In this document: piece after piece, positions 45,801-58,104 of the stretch | How positions within the stretch are numbered: position 1 is the first letter of the stretch | How the letters are laid out: each line of letters opens with the position of its first letter | Source of the DNA: Mesostigma viride | Lineage: Eukaryota; Streptophyta; Mesostigmatophyceae; Mesostigmatales; Mesostigmataceae | Assembly: GCA_009746045.1 (NCBI GenBank) | Contig: RPFO01000333.1 | Coordinates: forward strand, 903,674-967,673 | Direction: 5' to 3' | DNA length: 64,000 nt | Translations under genes and position numbers: made by a program | Notes under the pieces: model-generated | The model's input: only the letters and a program-made list of their open reading frames with translations | Told to the model about the DNA's origin: nothing | Databases searched by the model: none

Positions 45801-46860
45801 TACATAGCCGTTTATTCAAAACCGTTGCGTGGATACCTTGATTCTGGGTTCGCTGATACTTGTTTCCCATTTTAAATCTCCCGTCCATAATTGGATACAT
45901 GTAATGTAGGAGGATACCCACTTGCCCGAAATCCGCGTAACGGGTGGTTAATACTGCTGTAAGCGGAATTACAGACAAATCTGCGTAACGGGCTAACATT
46001 TTTGTCCTCGTTTTTCATGTACTGGTTTTTGCACGCAGGACGCCATTCGCAACACCGCCTGACGGAGTCGGATGGACCGGACGTGCGTGAGGCTGCTGTT
46101 CACAGTCGTCAAGTTGGCAGACATTAATATCAACACGGTCACGAGAATTCGTCCAGAGAATAATTGATGCTTGTGACGTGCTCGACGGCTGCGATGACCG
46201 AGATGATGCGTGTAGTGCACAGCGTCCGAGACGTCGCGACACCCGTGGCTGTCCTGTTGATGCGAACGCACGGTGACGAGACGGAGCCCACTATATAGGT
46301 GGATTACAAGTTAGAACGGCCCGCGCGGTTGCACTGTTTAATCGCGAACGTGGATTTTGCGGAGCCGACGGCCGTTGGGGATTGGAAATCTGATGATATC
46401 GGGGCTGCGCACGACATCGAGGAACTGGGGATCGACGTAGGTCTACAGGCTCACTTGTCCGTCAACATGTATGGCCTCGCTTGACTGTCATCATCTTGAC
46501 ATGTACATAACTAGTTCATATACCATGCATTTGACACTGCCTGCACGTGGATTTTCCAGACATATATTGAGGGTAATTATAACTCGAAAGCACTACGTAC
46601 GATTGAGACGTCCGGTCGTAGAGCAGATGCACTGGAGCTTTCTGATCTTCCAATTGATGGGTCTGTAATTATGTAAGATATTCAGATATCGCGATGACTC
46701 GAGCATCGATGCATGGAATGTAATAATGTATTTCATTCAATTATACATCCAATTTAACTCCGCAATTGAGGGGCGCACATGTCCTTCAGCCCGAGACAAC
46801 ATTTCCCAAGTAATTTTCGATTAGTGATTTAGTGTGGGCCTTCCCCAATTAATTAATTAA
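45801..46860. other. No gene seen
   Basis: One near-copy of the palindrome element (CCGACGGCCGTTGG, about 46,364) is followed by GGATTGGAAATC, as in intron 2. Otherwise nothing is supported. Confidence 0.5.
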
Positions 46861-47300
46861 ACACGTGCTCCCGTCGGGGAGTCACGGAGCACCAGAGTGC
46901 TTTTAATCCCTGTATATGCACAACATGGGCGCTTTGCTGAGTAGAGTAGTTAGGGTTTTCTAGATAGTTTAGCTTAGAGTTAGACTAGTTCGGTTTAAGA
47001 CTACTTCGCGGCTTCGCCCACCTCCATCCATCCAGCAATTAAGGGAATATATGATGTGCTACATGATCTCCCAACGTACGGAGTCATGTAATAATTTAAT
47101 TTAATTTTTTTAATGCACAACAGGATTAATTAATTAATTAACTAGACTCGTGCTCCCGTTGGGGAGTCACGGAGCATTAACCCCGATGGATGGATGGATG
47201 GGTGCAAACAGTCCTACCGGTCTAATCTATCTACATCGGCTACATACTACATCTATCTAACAGCATTCTAACTACAACATCTATCTAGACAGCCGCACGC
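46861..47300 (+). mobile_element. LINE 3'-tail relic
   Basis: It shares, in the same order and orientation, the tail blocks found after the ORF1 relic at 61-63 kb: GTTAGGGTTTTCTAGATAG, the GTGCTACAT...CTCCCAACG hairpin, a TTTAATTTAATTT run, and CGTGCTCCCGTTGGGGAGTC. No coding part remains on this strand. Confidence 0.75.
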
Positions 47301-47359
47301 TGCCCTAGGGGAGCTATCTGGCGTGCCTCCCGCGGGATTGCACACGCGGGCGCTTCCCC

Positions 47360-48400
47360 ACTGGGGGGGGCTCGTTGTCCTCTATGACCTGGGCCCACTT
47401 GGCCTTGTCCATCATCTTCTTCCAAATCACAGAGAGGCCTAGGCCCCCCATGTCCTCTACTAGCTGTTATTTGAAGGTGCGGGCCTTGCGGCGTCTAACA
47501 TCACTGGGCCCGGCCCACGTCAGGAGGTGCCGGCCAGGCTGGGCTGGTCGCAGTCCTGCGGCCGGGGGGCACGTGCATGAGGTGTCTACCTGGTTGGTGC
47601 GAGCTAGGTGCCCTACTAGCTGCAGGCGTCGCTGCTTACTGGTGCTGGTGATATAGGGCATGCCCTGCATGGTACAGGTCCTCATTGCGGACATGAGCAG
47701 CATATCCTACTCTGAAAATGGAACGCAGCATGTTGGTGACCGCGCCGTCCAGCTTGCGGGCCAGGTCGGCGGTGAGGGTCCACGTCTCGGCCCCATACGT
47801 GAGAACAGGAAGGACGAGGACCTTGAACAGGTCCTGTTTCTCGATCTTGCCCAGGGGCTTGCGCCACAGGGCCCGGTACTGGCGTAAAGCGTGCCAGGCG
47901 AGGGAGATGCGATGGTCCACATCAACCTCGCAGCTGGGGAGCAGGCTGCCCAGCAGCTTAACGCGGTCCCGATACAGGACTCGAGAGCCGTCCAGGAGAT
48001 AGATCGAGGGGCGGCGGTGAGTTGGTGAGCCCAACCGCCAGGGCCTCTGTCTTCTTGCTGACCTCAAGCCCCACTGCACGGGCCTCGAGAGCCAGGCAGT
48101 CAAGCCATGTCTGCACGTGCTCAGTGTCCTCGAAGAGGGTGGTGTCGTCTGCGTAGATGATCAATGTCTGCCAGCCGAATCTCCGTACGTGTCCGCACCG
48201 CCATGCCAGAATTTGTTAGCAACCTGCACTCCTGGTTCCCTGCCCACGATGCGGGCAAATCGCTTGCGCGCCTTCGAATCATTACGTATTCGACAACAAT
48301 AATGAACAGGTAGGGCGACAGCACGCAGCCCTGCCACACACCCTTCTGTAAAGGGCATGGGGGCGTGGTCCCGTAAGAAGTGCGCACCGAAGAACAACAG
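47360..48400 (-). pseudogene. LINE ORF2 relic: reverse transcriptase 3' half
   Basis: Minus-strand fragments in several frames give GVWQGCVLSPYLF, then IIYADDTTLFED, then LLGSLLPSCEVDVDHRISLAW, YGAETWTL and LQLVGHLARTNQVD, ending SVIWKKMMDKAKWAQVIED. These parallel the ORF2 at 55,196-57,869 through its reverse transcriptase and C-terminal part. At least three frameshifts. The 5' half, with endonuclease and the first RT motifs, is absent, as expected from 5' truncation. Confidence 0.85.
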
Positions 48401-48659
48401 GATGAAAGGGCAGAGACCCCCTTTCTCCTTCATGCCAGAGGCATGCCACAGCAGCAATCGGACACAAAAGACGATCCGGCGAATTCTGTGGGTGCAATAT
48501 TATACCCATGTGAGCATATCATATATATCTATCTACCCTGTACTAGTCCTTCCGCGGCGTTGGATCGCCATGCGTCCAGGCCGCAGAGTACGCTCATTCA
48601 GTCATGGCCAGGAGCGTGGGCAAGCAAGCAGAGCATAGCTAGGGCGTAGCATGGCTGGC

Positions 48660-49535
48660 TGGCGACTTGACCCTGGCGCAGCAACAACGGCGACGGGAGC
48701 TATGGCCGACCTACCTCCAGCTCCGGCAGACCAAGGCGGGACAGCCGGTGTACTGGAAGGGGGCGGTCATCTACGTCGGCCACAACTGCCCTGGCACGCG
48801 ACCCCCGCGACCACGTCTGCGGCCCCAGCGCGACTCCAGACGCCCCAGCTTAGGCTGGGAATACCAAGGAGACAACAGGGAATACAGCAGTACGGTATAG
48901 TATAGAATAGTTAGACCGCGGCCTTGTACATGCACGCCTACTACAGGCACTATTAATTAATGAGGAACATCACTCCGTTGGGAGTAAATGTAGCACATAT
49001 CCCTGAGAAGGGGCCTATGGCATTCTAGGCTACTTCATGCATGCAAGGGTGGGAATGTAAGCTACCCTTGCTCTAGGTGCACCACCTGGGGCACCTGCAC
49101 CCTCATGGTCTATCACGCTATGCCCAGTTAAGGGGGAGCATGCCATGTGGCCGGGGGAAGGTCATCACGGCTATACGAGAGCTAGGGCATGGCTTCTCAC
49201 AGGCACTATACCAGCGCTGATGCCTTAGCATTTTTAGTCATGTATGCATGTGTGCCTATGATGTGCCACCCTCCAGATGATGTCTAGCTTTATTTAAGTA
49301 TGCCGTGCCCATGCAGGGAGTTACTCTCTGCTGAGAAGCCATGCCCTATAGCTCTTGTATAGCCATGCTGATCTCCCACCCCATGACGGGCCCCCTTTGG
49401 GCTGGGCTCTGATAGATCACGAACGGTGGTGCAGGACTGCAGGTGCCCTTTGTGCACCCAGAGTAGGTGGCAGTTTACATTAATTCCCCCACCTGCAGGA
49501 AGTAGTAGTCGAGAGTGTATTATAGGCCGGGATAT
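48660..49535 (+). mobile_element. LINE ORF1-type relic A (plus strand), 5' truncated
   Basis: 48,667-48,900 encodes the C-terminal end of ORF1 (LTLAQQQRRRELWPTYLQL...KGAVIYVGH). Its 3' tail follows but is split by an insertion at 48,954-49,198. It lies tail to tail with relic B. Confidence 0.8.
48954..49198 (-). mobile_element. 245-bp LINE tail inserted into relic A
   Basis: The insert is flanked by ACAGGCACTAT (48,943-48,953 and 49,199-49,209), an 11-bp target duplication. It is a minus-strand, 5'-truncated tail whose 3' end carries the ACTCC...GGAGT hairpin and TTAATTA. Removing it joins the host tail as seen uninterrupted, in reverse, near 49,920-49,945. Confidence 0.8.
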
Positions 49536-49547
49536 TAATTCATTAAT

Positions 49548-51697
49548 TAATTAGGAACATAACTCCGTTCCAAGGGAGTATATGTAGCACATAGCCCAGA
49601 GAAGGGGCATATGAGCCTATAATACATGCATTCTAAGCTACTTCCTGCAAGAGTGGGAATGTAAACAACACTTGCTCTAGGTGCACCATGCAGGGCACCT
49701 GCATCCCCATGATCTATCAAGCTATGCCCAGCGAAGGGGGAGCCTGTCATGGGGGGGAAGATCATCATAGCTATGTACAAAAGCTAGAGCGTGACATCTC
49801 AGCAGAGAGCAGCTCTCTGCATGGGCACAGCATAACTAAATAAAGCTAGGCATCATCTGGAGCGTGGCACATCATCGGCACGCATGTACGTACGTGGTTA
49901 AATAAAGCGCGTGGCCTTAGCTAGTATAGTGCCTGTAGGAGGCGAACGACTCGAAAACGCGGAAAAGATAACGGCAGGCTCGAGCTACCATGGTCCGGAT
50001 TCTCCCGATTTCTGGCCTGCGCTGGTTGTCTCTTTGGTACATGTACATGGCCACGGTCTATCTATTCTACACTACTACTGCATGGTATTCCCCTAGGCTG
50101 GGGCTTCTGAAGTCGCTGGGGCCGCGGTGGTCGAGGGGGTCGCGTGCCAGGGCTTGTGGCCGACGTAGATGGCCGCCCCCTTCCAGTACACCGGCTGGCC
50201 AGCCTTGGTCTGCCGGAGCTGGAGGTAGGGACCTCGGCCATAGCTCCCGTCGCCTTTGTTGCTGCGCCAGGCCGGGTCAAGTCGTCGTCTTGAAAGGGTG
50301 AAGTGAGTCTTCTCGAGCCGCTTGCGGCGTCTGAGAAACGAAATCTTGTCCGCTGGGCTCTCAAAGATGAGAAGAAGCGGAGGCGCCCCGGCCTTACCCC
50401 GCTCGCGGGGAAGGCGGTCACTGGGCGGTCAGCTTAATCTCACCAAGGAGGCCCATGCGTGCAAGGATTTTGCTCTCAAACGCACGTGCATGCTTCTCGG
50501 AATTCTCACCTTCCTCCATGTCGAAGTTCTCAAGTATATGGCGTTGAGGCTGCGCTTGGCGAGCTCGGCCTCCTCGCGGAGGTCAAGCGTCTGCCGTTGG
50601 AGCTGGGCTGCGACGGCGGAGGTGGTGGAGGTGGTATGTTGCTTTTAAAAGCATGTCCGCCCAGGTCGTGATGGGAGGAGCATCGCCGGCCAGGCCAGCC
50701 GGGGCTGGCTTGGCGGCAATGTCCTTCACTGCCTGGGCGGTGAGGCCGGCGGTGTTCTGCAGGACCTCGATAGCGATTGCATTATCCTTGAGGCGCTGGT
50801 CGATGTCGCGGAGCTGGGCGGTGATGGCGTCAGAGGAGGGGAGCTAGGGTGGCGGTGGAGGAGGCGACGAGGGTGGAGGTGGCGGTGGAAATGGTGGGAA
50901 GCTCAGCAGCCAGCGTGCCTCCAATTGCCCGGCCACATGCATCTGTGGCAAGGGGGGTCACGTGCTGCTCGAAAGCTTCCTCAAGGAGGGCGCGGACGAT
51001 GGATTCTGTCGCAACGGTGGGGGGCGGTGGTGCATGGGGGGCCCAGGTCTCGACGTCGGAGCTAGCGCCCGAGGAGCCTGGGAGCAGAGGGCGAAGCGTT
51101 CGAGCTTGGGGCGATTCATGCGGCCAACGCGCGGGAGATCCTCGACGGGGTCGGCAAGCTGACCATGCACCTGGCCAGCGGCCGCGGTTGTTGGAGCACA
51201 GGTACAAGCACAGACAGGTCCTGAAGCGAGGAGTACGTGCCGAAAAACACGTCTTCCATGAAGACTCCGGGACCGCGCTTCCAGAAGCCATATGCGTTGA
51301 TGTCAAAGGAGATCTCGTCCCATGCAGTGCTGCCGGCGCCGGCTCAGCAGAGTGACTGCGCTTGGGTTCCAGATGGCGATGCAGATATGGCGAGGCAAGC
51401 CCGGTGGGCTGGGCGAGCACCAGTGCACGACTAGTGTCAGCGCTGCCTGCCGGACCTGATGGCGAAGCTGCAGCCGGAGCTGCAGACGTATTTTCATTGC
51501 CGAGCGCAGCCGCCAGGCTGCGTTGCATCGAGGCGCGTTTGTTCGCCATATATTGCGTAATAGCGTCGGAAAATTATATCAGCATGTGCGTCGTAGAAAG
51601 ACGCGTCGACTGTGATATTCACGGCTAAATTCCGACGGTGCTCGATCAAACGTGAAAGTTATGAGCTCCGCCGTCAGCCATGGCTACCTCGTGGCGA
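49548..51697 (-). mobile_element. ORF1-only LINE copy B
   Basis: Reads leader (51,697-51,550), ORF1 (51,549-about 50,080) and tail (about 50,050-49,548) on the minus strand. The tail ends ...CTCCCTTGGAACGGAGTTATGTTCC beside TAATTAA. No ORF2 sequence is present. Target duplication not found. Confidence 0.75.
50080..51549 (-). pseudogene. LINE ORF1 copy B, frameshifted
   Basis: The start (NKRASMQRSLAAALGNENTS) and the later segments (AIEVLQNTAGLTAQAVKDIA; SSLRAQRTRFRFSDAASGSR in a shifted frame) match copy C piece by piece, but in three or more frames. ORF1 is the RNA-binding chaperone of L1-like elements. No intact frame, so no product expected. Confidence 0.8.
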
Positions 51698-52890
51698 GCC
51701 GGCCGGCATGGGCTAGGCCGCATGACACGCAAAAAAGGCCGGGATATGTGCTACATATACTCCCAACGGAGTTACATAATATGCTCCTAATAAGGCTGGC
51801 TGTACTAATCATGCTAAGCTATATAAGGCTATGGCGCTGCATGGCTGTGTACCGTGCGTTATAGCGGTGCACGTCATGACTATGTATGGTCGCAAGGCTG
51901 ATCAAGCATTGCTAACAAATTAAATTCTAGGCATGGCTGCCACACACTAACCGTAATATACATGTATTGACCTTTCAAAGTCATTCATTATATAATTAGA
52001 CACGTGCTTCCGTTGGGGATCGAGTCACGTTGGGAGCACGAAAACGCACGAGCACCAAAGTGCACAGCTCCTGAGCACCAAAGTGCAGGAGCATCAAAGT
52101 GCAGGAGCACCAAAGTGCACGTACAGGAGCACCAAAGTGCAGTCCTGATCGAGGACCCGGCCTGAGTGTACGTGCACAACAGGCAGGGGGCAGAGATCCC
52201 CCCCCTTCCCTCGCGATCGTGCGTGCCACAGGTATGCATGAATTAATAGGCCGGGGGCACAGTATCAGACCCGCGCCGAAACGATCCAGCATCCCCTGTG
52301 GGTGCAATAAAGCTTCTCGACATATATATTTAAAAAATATAAATACTTACATCAGAGTAAAGGCACCCACCGACCCACGTAAAAACAAACAAAGCCAACG
52401 CTAATTACATGACAAGAGATACCACGACGAACCAACTACAGCCGGCATGGGACACGCGATATCCATGTGCACCGCGGAATGAAGTAAAACAGCCTAATAA
52501 CCGTGCTAGCTGCGCCGCAAAGTCAGCTCGTGTGCGGCGAAGCAAGATGTCAGCCATAGCCTGGGTAATCGCTACCGAAAGGCGTTCGGCGCCAATACGA
52601 TGTCCGGCCAGGTCCGCGCTGACCAAGCTAGCTAGGGCCCACTGGCTCTCCAGCAGGTCCAGGCGGTCCTCCCGGAGCCGGCGGTCAGGGTCCCCATGGC
52701 CCCGAACTCCTCCAAGACAATTAAAGGGCACCACACGTACGGTGGTGCCCGACGTCCCCGGCCATAGGCCGTGATCTTGGCCCGCTCAGCCCGATCGATC
52801 CGCCTTAATTGTAGCCCGCCGTAATAATATACTACTATACACTTTTCAAACATTAGTAAACTTTGTCTCACTCATCATCATTATTTTTCT
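51698..52890. other. Mixed LINE-tail fragments, no gene
   Basis: A GTGCTACATATACTCCCAACGGAGTTA-type tail fragment lies near 51,738-51,770 (plus sense) and a GTGCTTCCGTTGGGGATCGAGTC fragment near 52,003. A short array of GAGCACCAAAGTGC-type units lies at 52,049-52,141. The TGTGGGTGCAATAA string (about 52,298) recurs near 48,487. Frames at 52,405-52,870 have no recognisable motif. Confidence 0.55.
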
Positions 52891-52903
52891 TCTCATTTCA
52901 TTG

Positions 52904-54909
52904 AATTGAATTGAATTGTAACATAACTCCGTTGGGAGTATATGTAGCACATAGCCCTTGAGAGGGGGCATATGGCCTATCATACATCCTAACTAAGCTA
53001 CTTCCTGCAAGGGTGGGGATGTAAAGGACCCTTGCTCTAGGTGCACCAGGGCACGTACGTGCATCCCCATGATCTTCAAGCTATGCCCAGCGAAGGGGGA
53101 GCCTGTCACTGATGGGGGGGAAGATCAGCATAGCTATACAAAGAAGCTAGGGCATGGCGTCTCAGCAGAGAGGTACTCCCTGCATGGGCACAGCATAACT
53201 AAATAAAGCTAGGCATCATCTGGAGTGTGGCTCATCATAGGCACACATGTACATATGATTAAATAAAGCGCGTGGCTTAGCTGGGATAGGGCCTCTAGGA
53301 GGCGTACATGTACATGGCCACGGTCTATCTATTCTACACTACTACTGCTGTATTCCCCTAAGCTGGGGCGTCTGGAGTCGCTGGGGCCGCGGGGGTCGCC
53401 TGCCAGGGCTTGTGGCCGACGTAGATGGCCGCCCCCTTCCAGTACACCGGCTGCCCCGCCTTGGTCTGCCGGAGCTGGAGGTAGGTCCGCCATAGCTCCC
53501 GTCGCCGTTGTTGCTGCGCCAGGGTCAAGTCGTCGTCAAGGGCCGGTGAAGAGAGTCTTCTCGAGCCGCTTGCGGCGTCTGAGAAAAGAAATCTTGTCCG
53601 CCGGGGTCTTAAAGGTGAGAAGGAGCGGGGGCGGCCCGGCCTTATCCCGCGCGCGGGGAAGGCGGTGGGCGGCCAGCTCGATCTCACCATGCAGTAAGGC
53701 CCATGCGATCAAGGATTTCTCTCTCAAAAGCACGCGCAAGCTTCTCGGAATTCTCACCTTCCTCCATCTTGAGATTCTTGACAATGACGTTGAGGCTGCG
53801 CTTGGCGAGCTCGGCCTCCTCGCGGAGGTCAAGCGTCTGCCGTTGAAGCTGCCGGGCTGCGACGGCGGAGGTGGTGGAGGTGGTGTGTTGCTTAAGCATG
53901 TCCGCCCAGGTGGTGATGGGAGGAGCGTCGCCGGCCAGGCCAGCCGGGGCTGGCTTGGCGGCAATGTCCTTCACTGCCTGGGCGGTGAGGCCTGCGGTGT
54001 TCTGCAGGACCTCGATAGCGATGGCATTGTTCTTAAGACGCTGGTCGATGTCGAGGAGCTGGGCTTTTTTGATGTCGGCGGTGGAGGTGGAGGTGGCAGT
54101 GGAGGTGGAGGCGAGGAGGGTGGAGGTGGAGGTGACGGTGGTGGAAACGTGAGGGAGCTCAGTAGCCAGCGTGCCGCCCATTGCCGCCACATCTGCGGCA
54201 AGGGGGGTCACGTGCTGCTGAAAGGCTTCCGTGAGGATGGAGCGGTATGTGGCTGCGGAGATGGTGGGGGCCAAGATCTCGCCGTCAGACTTCGTCAGCA
54301 GGGAACAGAGAATCATGTGCTGAAGCTCGGGCCGGGGGTACAAGCTCGTCATCAGCAGTTCGCGGCTCTGTTTAAAATCAGTGCCGTCAAATTCCAGTAG
54401 GCGGTGGATGCTGTGAAAGTGGAGGCACAGCTCAAGAAGCGAGGCGTAGTCCCCGAAGAAAATGCAATGCATAGCAGCGACCGGAGAAATGTTGTTGAAC
54501 CAGTCGTGATCGTCGGCATGGAAGGAGTTGTACAATACTTGAAACGCGGTTCGCGTGGAAAGGATGAGCGGCTGCGTTTAGGGTCTGGCGAGGCCGATGG
54601 CGAGGCAGGAAGCCCGGGAGGGTGCTGGGCGGCCACCAGTGCGCGACTAGTGTCACCACTGCCTTCCGGCCCTGATGGCGAAGCTGCAGCCGGAGCTGCA
54701 GACGTATTTTCATTGCCGAGCGCAGCCGTCAGGCTGCGTTGCGTCGATGGGCGTTTGCTCATCGTATATTGCGTAATAGCGTCGGAAAATTATATCAGCA
54801 TGTGCGTCTTAGAAAGACGAAGTGATTGTGATATTCACGACTAAATTCGGTGCTCAAACGTGAAAGTTATGAGCGCCGCCGTCAGCCATGGCTACCTCGT
54901 GGCTCGTGG
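52904..54909 (-). mobile_element. ORF1-only LINE copy C with 12-bp target duplication
   Basis: CTCATTTCATTG flanks it at 52,892-52,903 and 54,910-54,921. Within 2,006 bp it has leader, ORF1 and tail, ending in a (TTGAA)n run. It contains no endonuclease or reverse transcriptase, so it must have been mobilised in trans, like HAL1 elements of mammals. It sits in the region just beyond the ORF2 relic on the same strand. Confidence 0.85.
53358..54762 (-). pseudogene. LINE ORF1 copy C
   Basis: Start MSKRPSTQRSLTAALGNEN at 54,762; a frame change near 54,540 leads to a 283-codon frame (to 53,684). That frame has a T/S-rich linker, a helical stretch (RQLQRQTLDLREEAELAKR) and the start of an RRM-like domain (SLNVIVKNL..EEGEN). 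After another frame change near 53,700 come PPPLLLTFKTPADKISFLRR and, in a third frame, DDDLTLAQQQRRRELWRTYL...YWKGAAIYVGH. The order coiled coil, RRM, C-terminal domain is that of L1-type ORF1 (transposase_22-like). Best preserved ORF1 in the window, but not intact. Confidence 0.82.
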
Positions 54910-54921
54910 CTCATTTCATTG

Positions 54922-55195
54922 TTAATTTGTTATCATTATTTTATTACTTTATTGTTTATAATTTTATTAATTGTTTACTTCTTTCTTGCCTTCTTTTTTT
55001 CTCTACTTTACCACTTCTCGATCTTTGTGCCTCATTCTCCTCTTTCTTACACTGTACTCTCACTAAGTAAGTAAGTAAGTACTTGCGTGTCATGCGCAAA
55101 GGCATGCCACGGAGTACTATGCTAATCTCATTAGAAAAATAATTACACAAAAGTTTAAACAAATATCGTCTGCATCATCCCCCAACCGTTAAGCA
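54922..55195 (-). repeat. 3' untranslated region of the ORF2 LINE
   Basis: Directly follows the ORF2 stop. It contains AGTACTCCGTGGCATGCC and an (ACTT)n tail-like run (55,061-55,085), then T-rich DNA. Its tail differs from that of the ORF1-only copies. Confidence 0.6.
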
Positions 55196-57869
55196 CTAGA
55201 TGGGGATGTAATCCTCATCCGAGCTGTCCTCTACTGTAATGGCAGACGAGGCGGTAGTGTAGCGGCTATCCTCAGGACCAATAACCTCCACCTGCGGACT
55301 TCTACCCTGGCTAGCAACGGGCCGCGGGGCCCGTGGGGAGAAAACAGGAGCATACCCCTCGGGAAGGTGCTTGTCGCAGATGGCAGCCCATTTCTCCTTG
55401 TCAATCATGCGGGCGCGGAGTACGGATAGTCCCAGAAGCCCTGCATCTTCAAGCAGTTGTGTCACATAGGTCCGGGTCGCGCCGCGCCGGTGCCCGGCGC
55501 GCGCAAGTTTGCCAGTGGGTTGCGATGGGACAAGGGGACCCTGCCATAGGAGGAGGTGTCTACCTGGTTGGCCCGTCTTAAGCCCCCCGGCAGGGCCCAC
55601 ATCGGTATTCACCTGGTCTGTGCGGGCAAGATGGCCGGCAAAGAGGAGGCGGCGGTGTCGGATGGTATGGGTGACAAGAGGGAGCTCGCAGTAGAGCTCG
55701 GCCCGGGTGCGGCGTTCTTGGTAGCGGACGCCGAGGATATGACGGAGCATTCGAGTGACGGTGCCGTCAAGCTGCTGGCTCAGCGCCTGGTCCAGGGTCC
55801 ACGCCTCGCAGCCATAAAGGAGGATGCTGAGGACAAGGGCCTTGAACAGAATGCGCTTGCGTCGCTCACTCAGGTAGCGACAGGTCCAGAACCTGTCGAG
55901 GCGGCGGAGGGCCGCCCAGGCCTGGCCAATGCGGGTGTTGATGTCGTCGGCCGTGGAGGGAAGCCAGCTGCCAAGGAGCTTGAAGCGAGTCGCCGGGGGG
56001 ACGGGGCTGCCGTCCAGCAAGAGGAGGGTGGGTGGGGCTATCCCAGCAGGGAAGCCGATGGCCATGACCTCCGTTTTCTTGCTGATCATAAGCCCCACCG
56101 CCCGCGCTTCCAGTGATAAGCTGTCTAGCCACAGTTGGGCTGACTCTGGGGTTTCCACGAGTGTCGTGTCATCAGCGTAGATCAGATCGCTCAGGCGGTA
56201 GGGTGGGTCAACCCCGCCGTAGCTGGCGTACTCCGTGACCTCGATCCCCGGCGGGCGCCCCTCCACCCGGGCGAAGCGGGCTTGTGCACGCCGCATAATA
56301 TAGTCCACCATAATGATGAATAGATATGGGGAGAGCACACAGCCCTGCCACACCCCGGTGTGCAGGGGAACGCCGGAGTGACGCCGTCGGCGGTACGGAC
56401 CTGGGCTTGGGACCCTTCATAGAACTGGCGGATGATCTCAACGATGTACGATGGGACACGGAACAGGTGAAGGACCACCCACAGGGCGTCCCATATAACC
56501 GTATCGAATGCCTTGGTGTAATCCACGAAGATCAATAGCAATGGCAAGAGGCCGGGGGCCAGGCGGCCCACTTCCTCGATCAGGCGGCGCGCGGTAATAG
56601 TGACCATAACACAATTGCGACCAACACGGAAGCCCATCTGGGACTCACCTAGGTGGGGATCGAGGCTGGCGCGCATGCGGTTCAGCAGGAGACGCATGAA
56701 GACTTTCAGCACGCAGCTTTGGAGGCATACGCCGCGGTAGTTGCCGGTATCCGCGGCGGACCCCTTGCCCTTGTAGAGCATGACCCGGACAGCGGTCTTC
56801 CAATACGTCGGCGGGGGGAGGCCATCTCGTAGAATCCGGTTGCAAACACCCCGGAGGAAAGGCTCAAGCTCAGGCATCTTAACCACCTCCGGTGAAATAT
56901 TGTCCACTCCCATGGCAGCATCATTGCGGAGGGTGGAGATGGCAGCAGCCCATTCCTGGGGAGTCCACTCGTCGTGGGGGCCGTCCACCAGGGGCCGGAG
57001 AGCGGTGGGACCAGGTAGTCCGTCTCGCTGGTGGGCGCCTGCGGGGGCTCAATGGGGCCGCCTCGGCTGGCCGCAGGGCGTGCAGCTGCAGCGGGGTCAA
57101 GCGGGGGGGCGGGCCAGGGGCCCCTGATAGTTTGGCCTGGGAGCTGAACCAAATCTCAAGGCGTTCACTGGGGGTGCCTGGGATGTCAGCCCGTTGCGTT
57201 TCCCGGCGTCCGGTGAGACGGTCGAGGGAGCGCCAGGCCGCCTTGTGCTGGTTGGCGGCCGTGTGGCGATTGATTTCGGCGGCAAGTGTCTCCACCTCCT
57301 CCGCATGTGCGGCAGTATATGCTTGAGTAAGCCGTTCCTGGTACGGGTACAGGTCCTCCCCGCGGCGGCGGGCCTGCGCTAGCGCCAGCCGGGCGGCAAC
57401 TACCCGGGCGTCGCGCAGGTAGAGCGGGGCTGGTCGGGCGCGGGGTTGCTCGGGGAGAAGCTTAGAGCCAATTAGCTCCACCGATCGCATGAACAGTTCG
57501 TAGGGTGGCGTGAGATCTACAGTGACCGCGATCTGCGTCCAGGTACATCAAAGGTTGCGCGTCCACAAAGGCAGACCTGATTGCATCGCGGCGTATCTCA
57601 TCCGCTGACCACTTCTCCCTGCGCCCACGGACGGGGCGTAAGCAGGTCCAGTCAGGGCGGGGCCGGGGGCGGCGGCGCGCAGGGGCCTGAAGACGTAGGC
57701 GCAAGGTTGCGGTGACCAGGCGATGATCCGATGCGACACTGGGGGTGGTCAGCGTACGGGCATCGATGACGGAAGAGCGCCAGCACTTGCGCACAAGTAT
57801 GTAGTCCAAGCAAACACATCGCCGCCGAGGATAGAAGATACTCTCACTGTACGTTATGTTTGTTCATCC
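55196..57869 (-). pseudogene. LINE ORF2 relic: endonuclease end, reverse transcriptase, C-terminal domain
   Basis: Reads from ITYSESIFYPRR and LDYILV...SDHRLV, the end of an APE-type endonuclease. A linker (RSLDRLTGRRETQRADIP) leads to reverse transcriptase motifs: YWKTAVRVMLYKGKG, NYRGVCLQS, MGFRVGRN, FVDYTKAFDTV, GCVLSPYLF and IYADDTTLVE. FKALVLSILLYGCEAWTL and LLFAGHLARTDQVN follow, and the last residues are EDSSDEDYIPI. The catalytic YADD is intact, but frames change near 57,475, 57,050 and 56,360, and the start is truncated at about 57,869. The last 12-16 codons recur at 62,875-62,925 behind an ORF1 relic, tying ORF1 and ORF2 to one family. Confidence 0.9.
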
Positions 57870-58104
57870 TGTCTTTATTTTTCACTGCCTACCCCCTAAT
57901 AGTTTCACCTTACACTTTTTCATAGGAGTGAGCTGGGCACGATGCTTTAGACCCTGTTGAATATATAGGAGACCCCCGGCCGGGCACCATTGGCGCTGAA
58001 ACATCGAACTCCAACATCACCTGTGCCTCACCATATCCTAGCAATGACCTCCTTCTTTATGTATTCCATTTCTGTTTTTTTTTTTACTATTATTATTACT
58101 CTTT

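Noticed and set aside
45395-45999. Frames with RKGRLHTHV or CVRACAVAPC repeats
   Set aside because: They are translations of the 40-bp tandem array on both strands.
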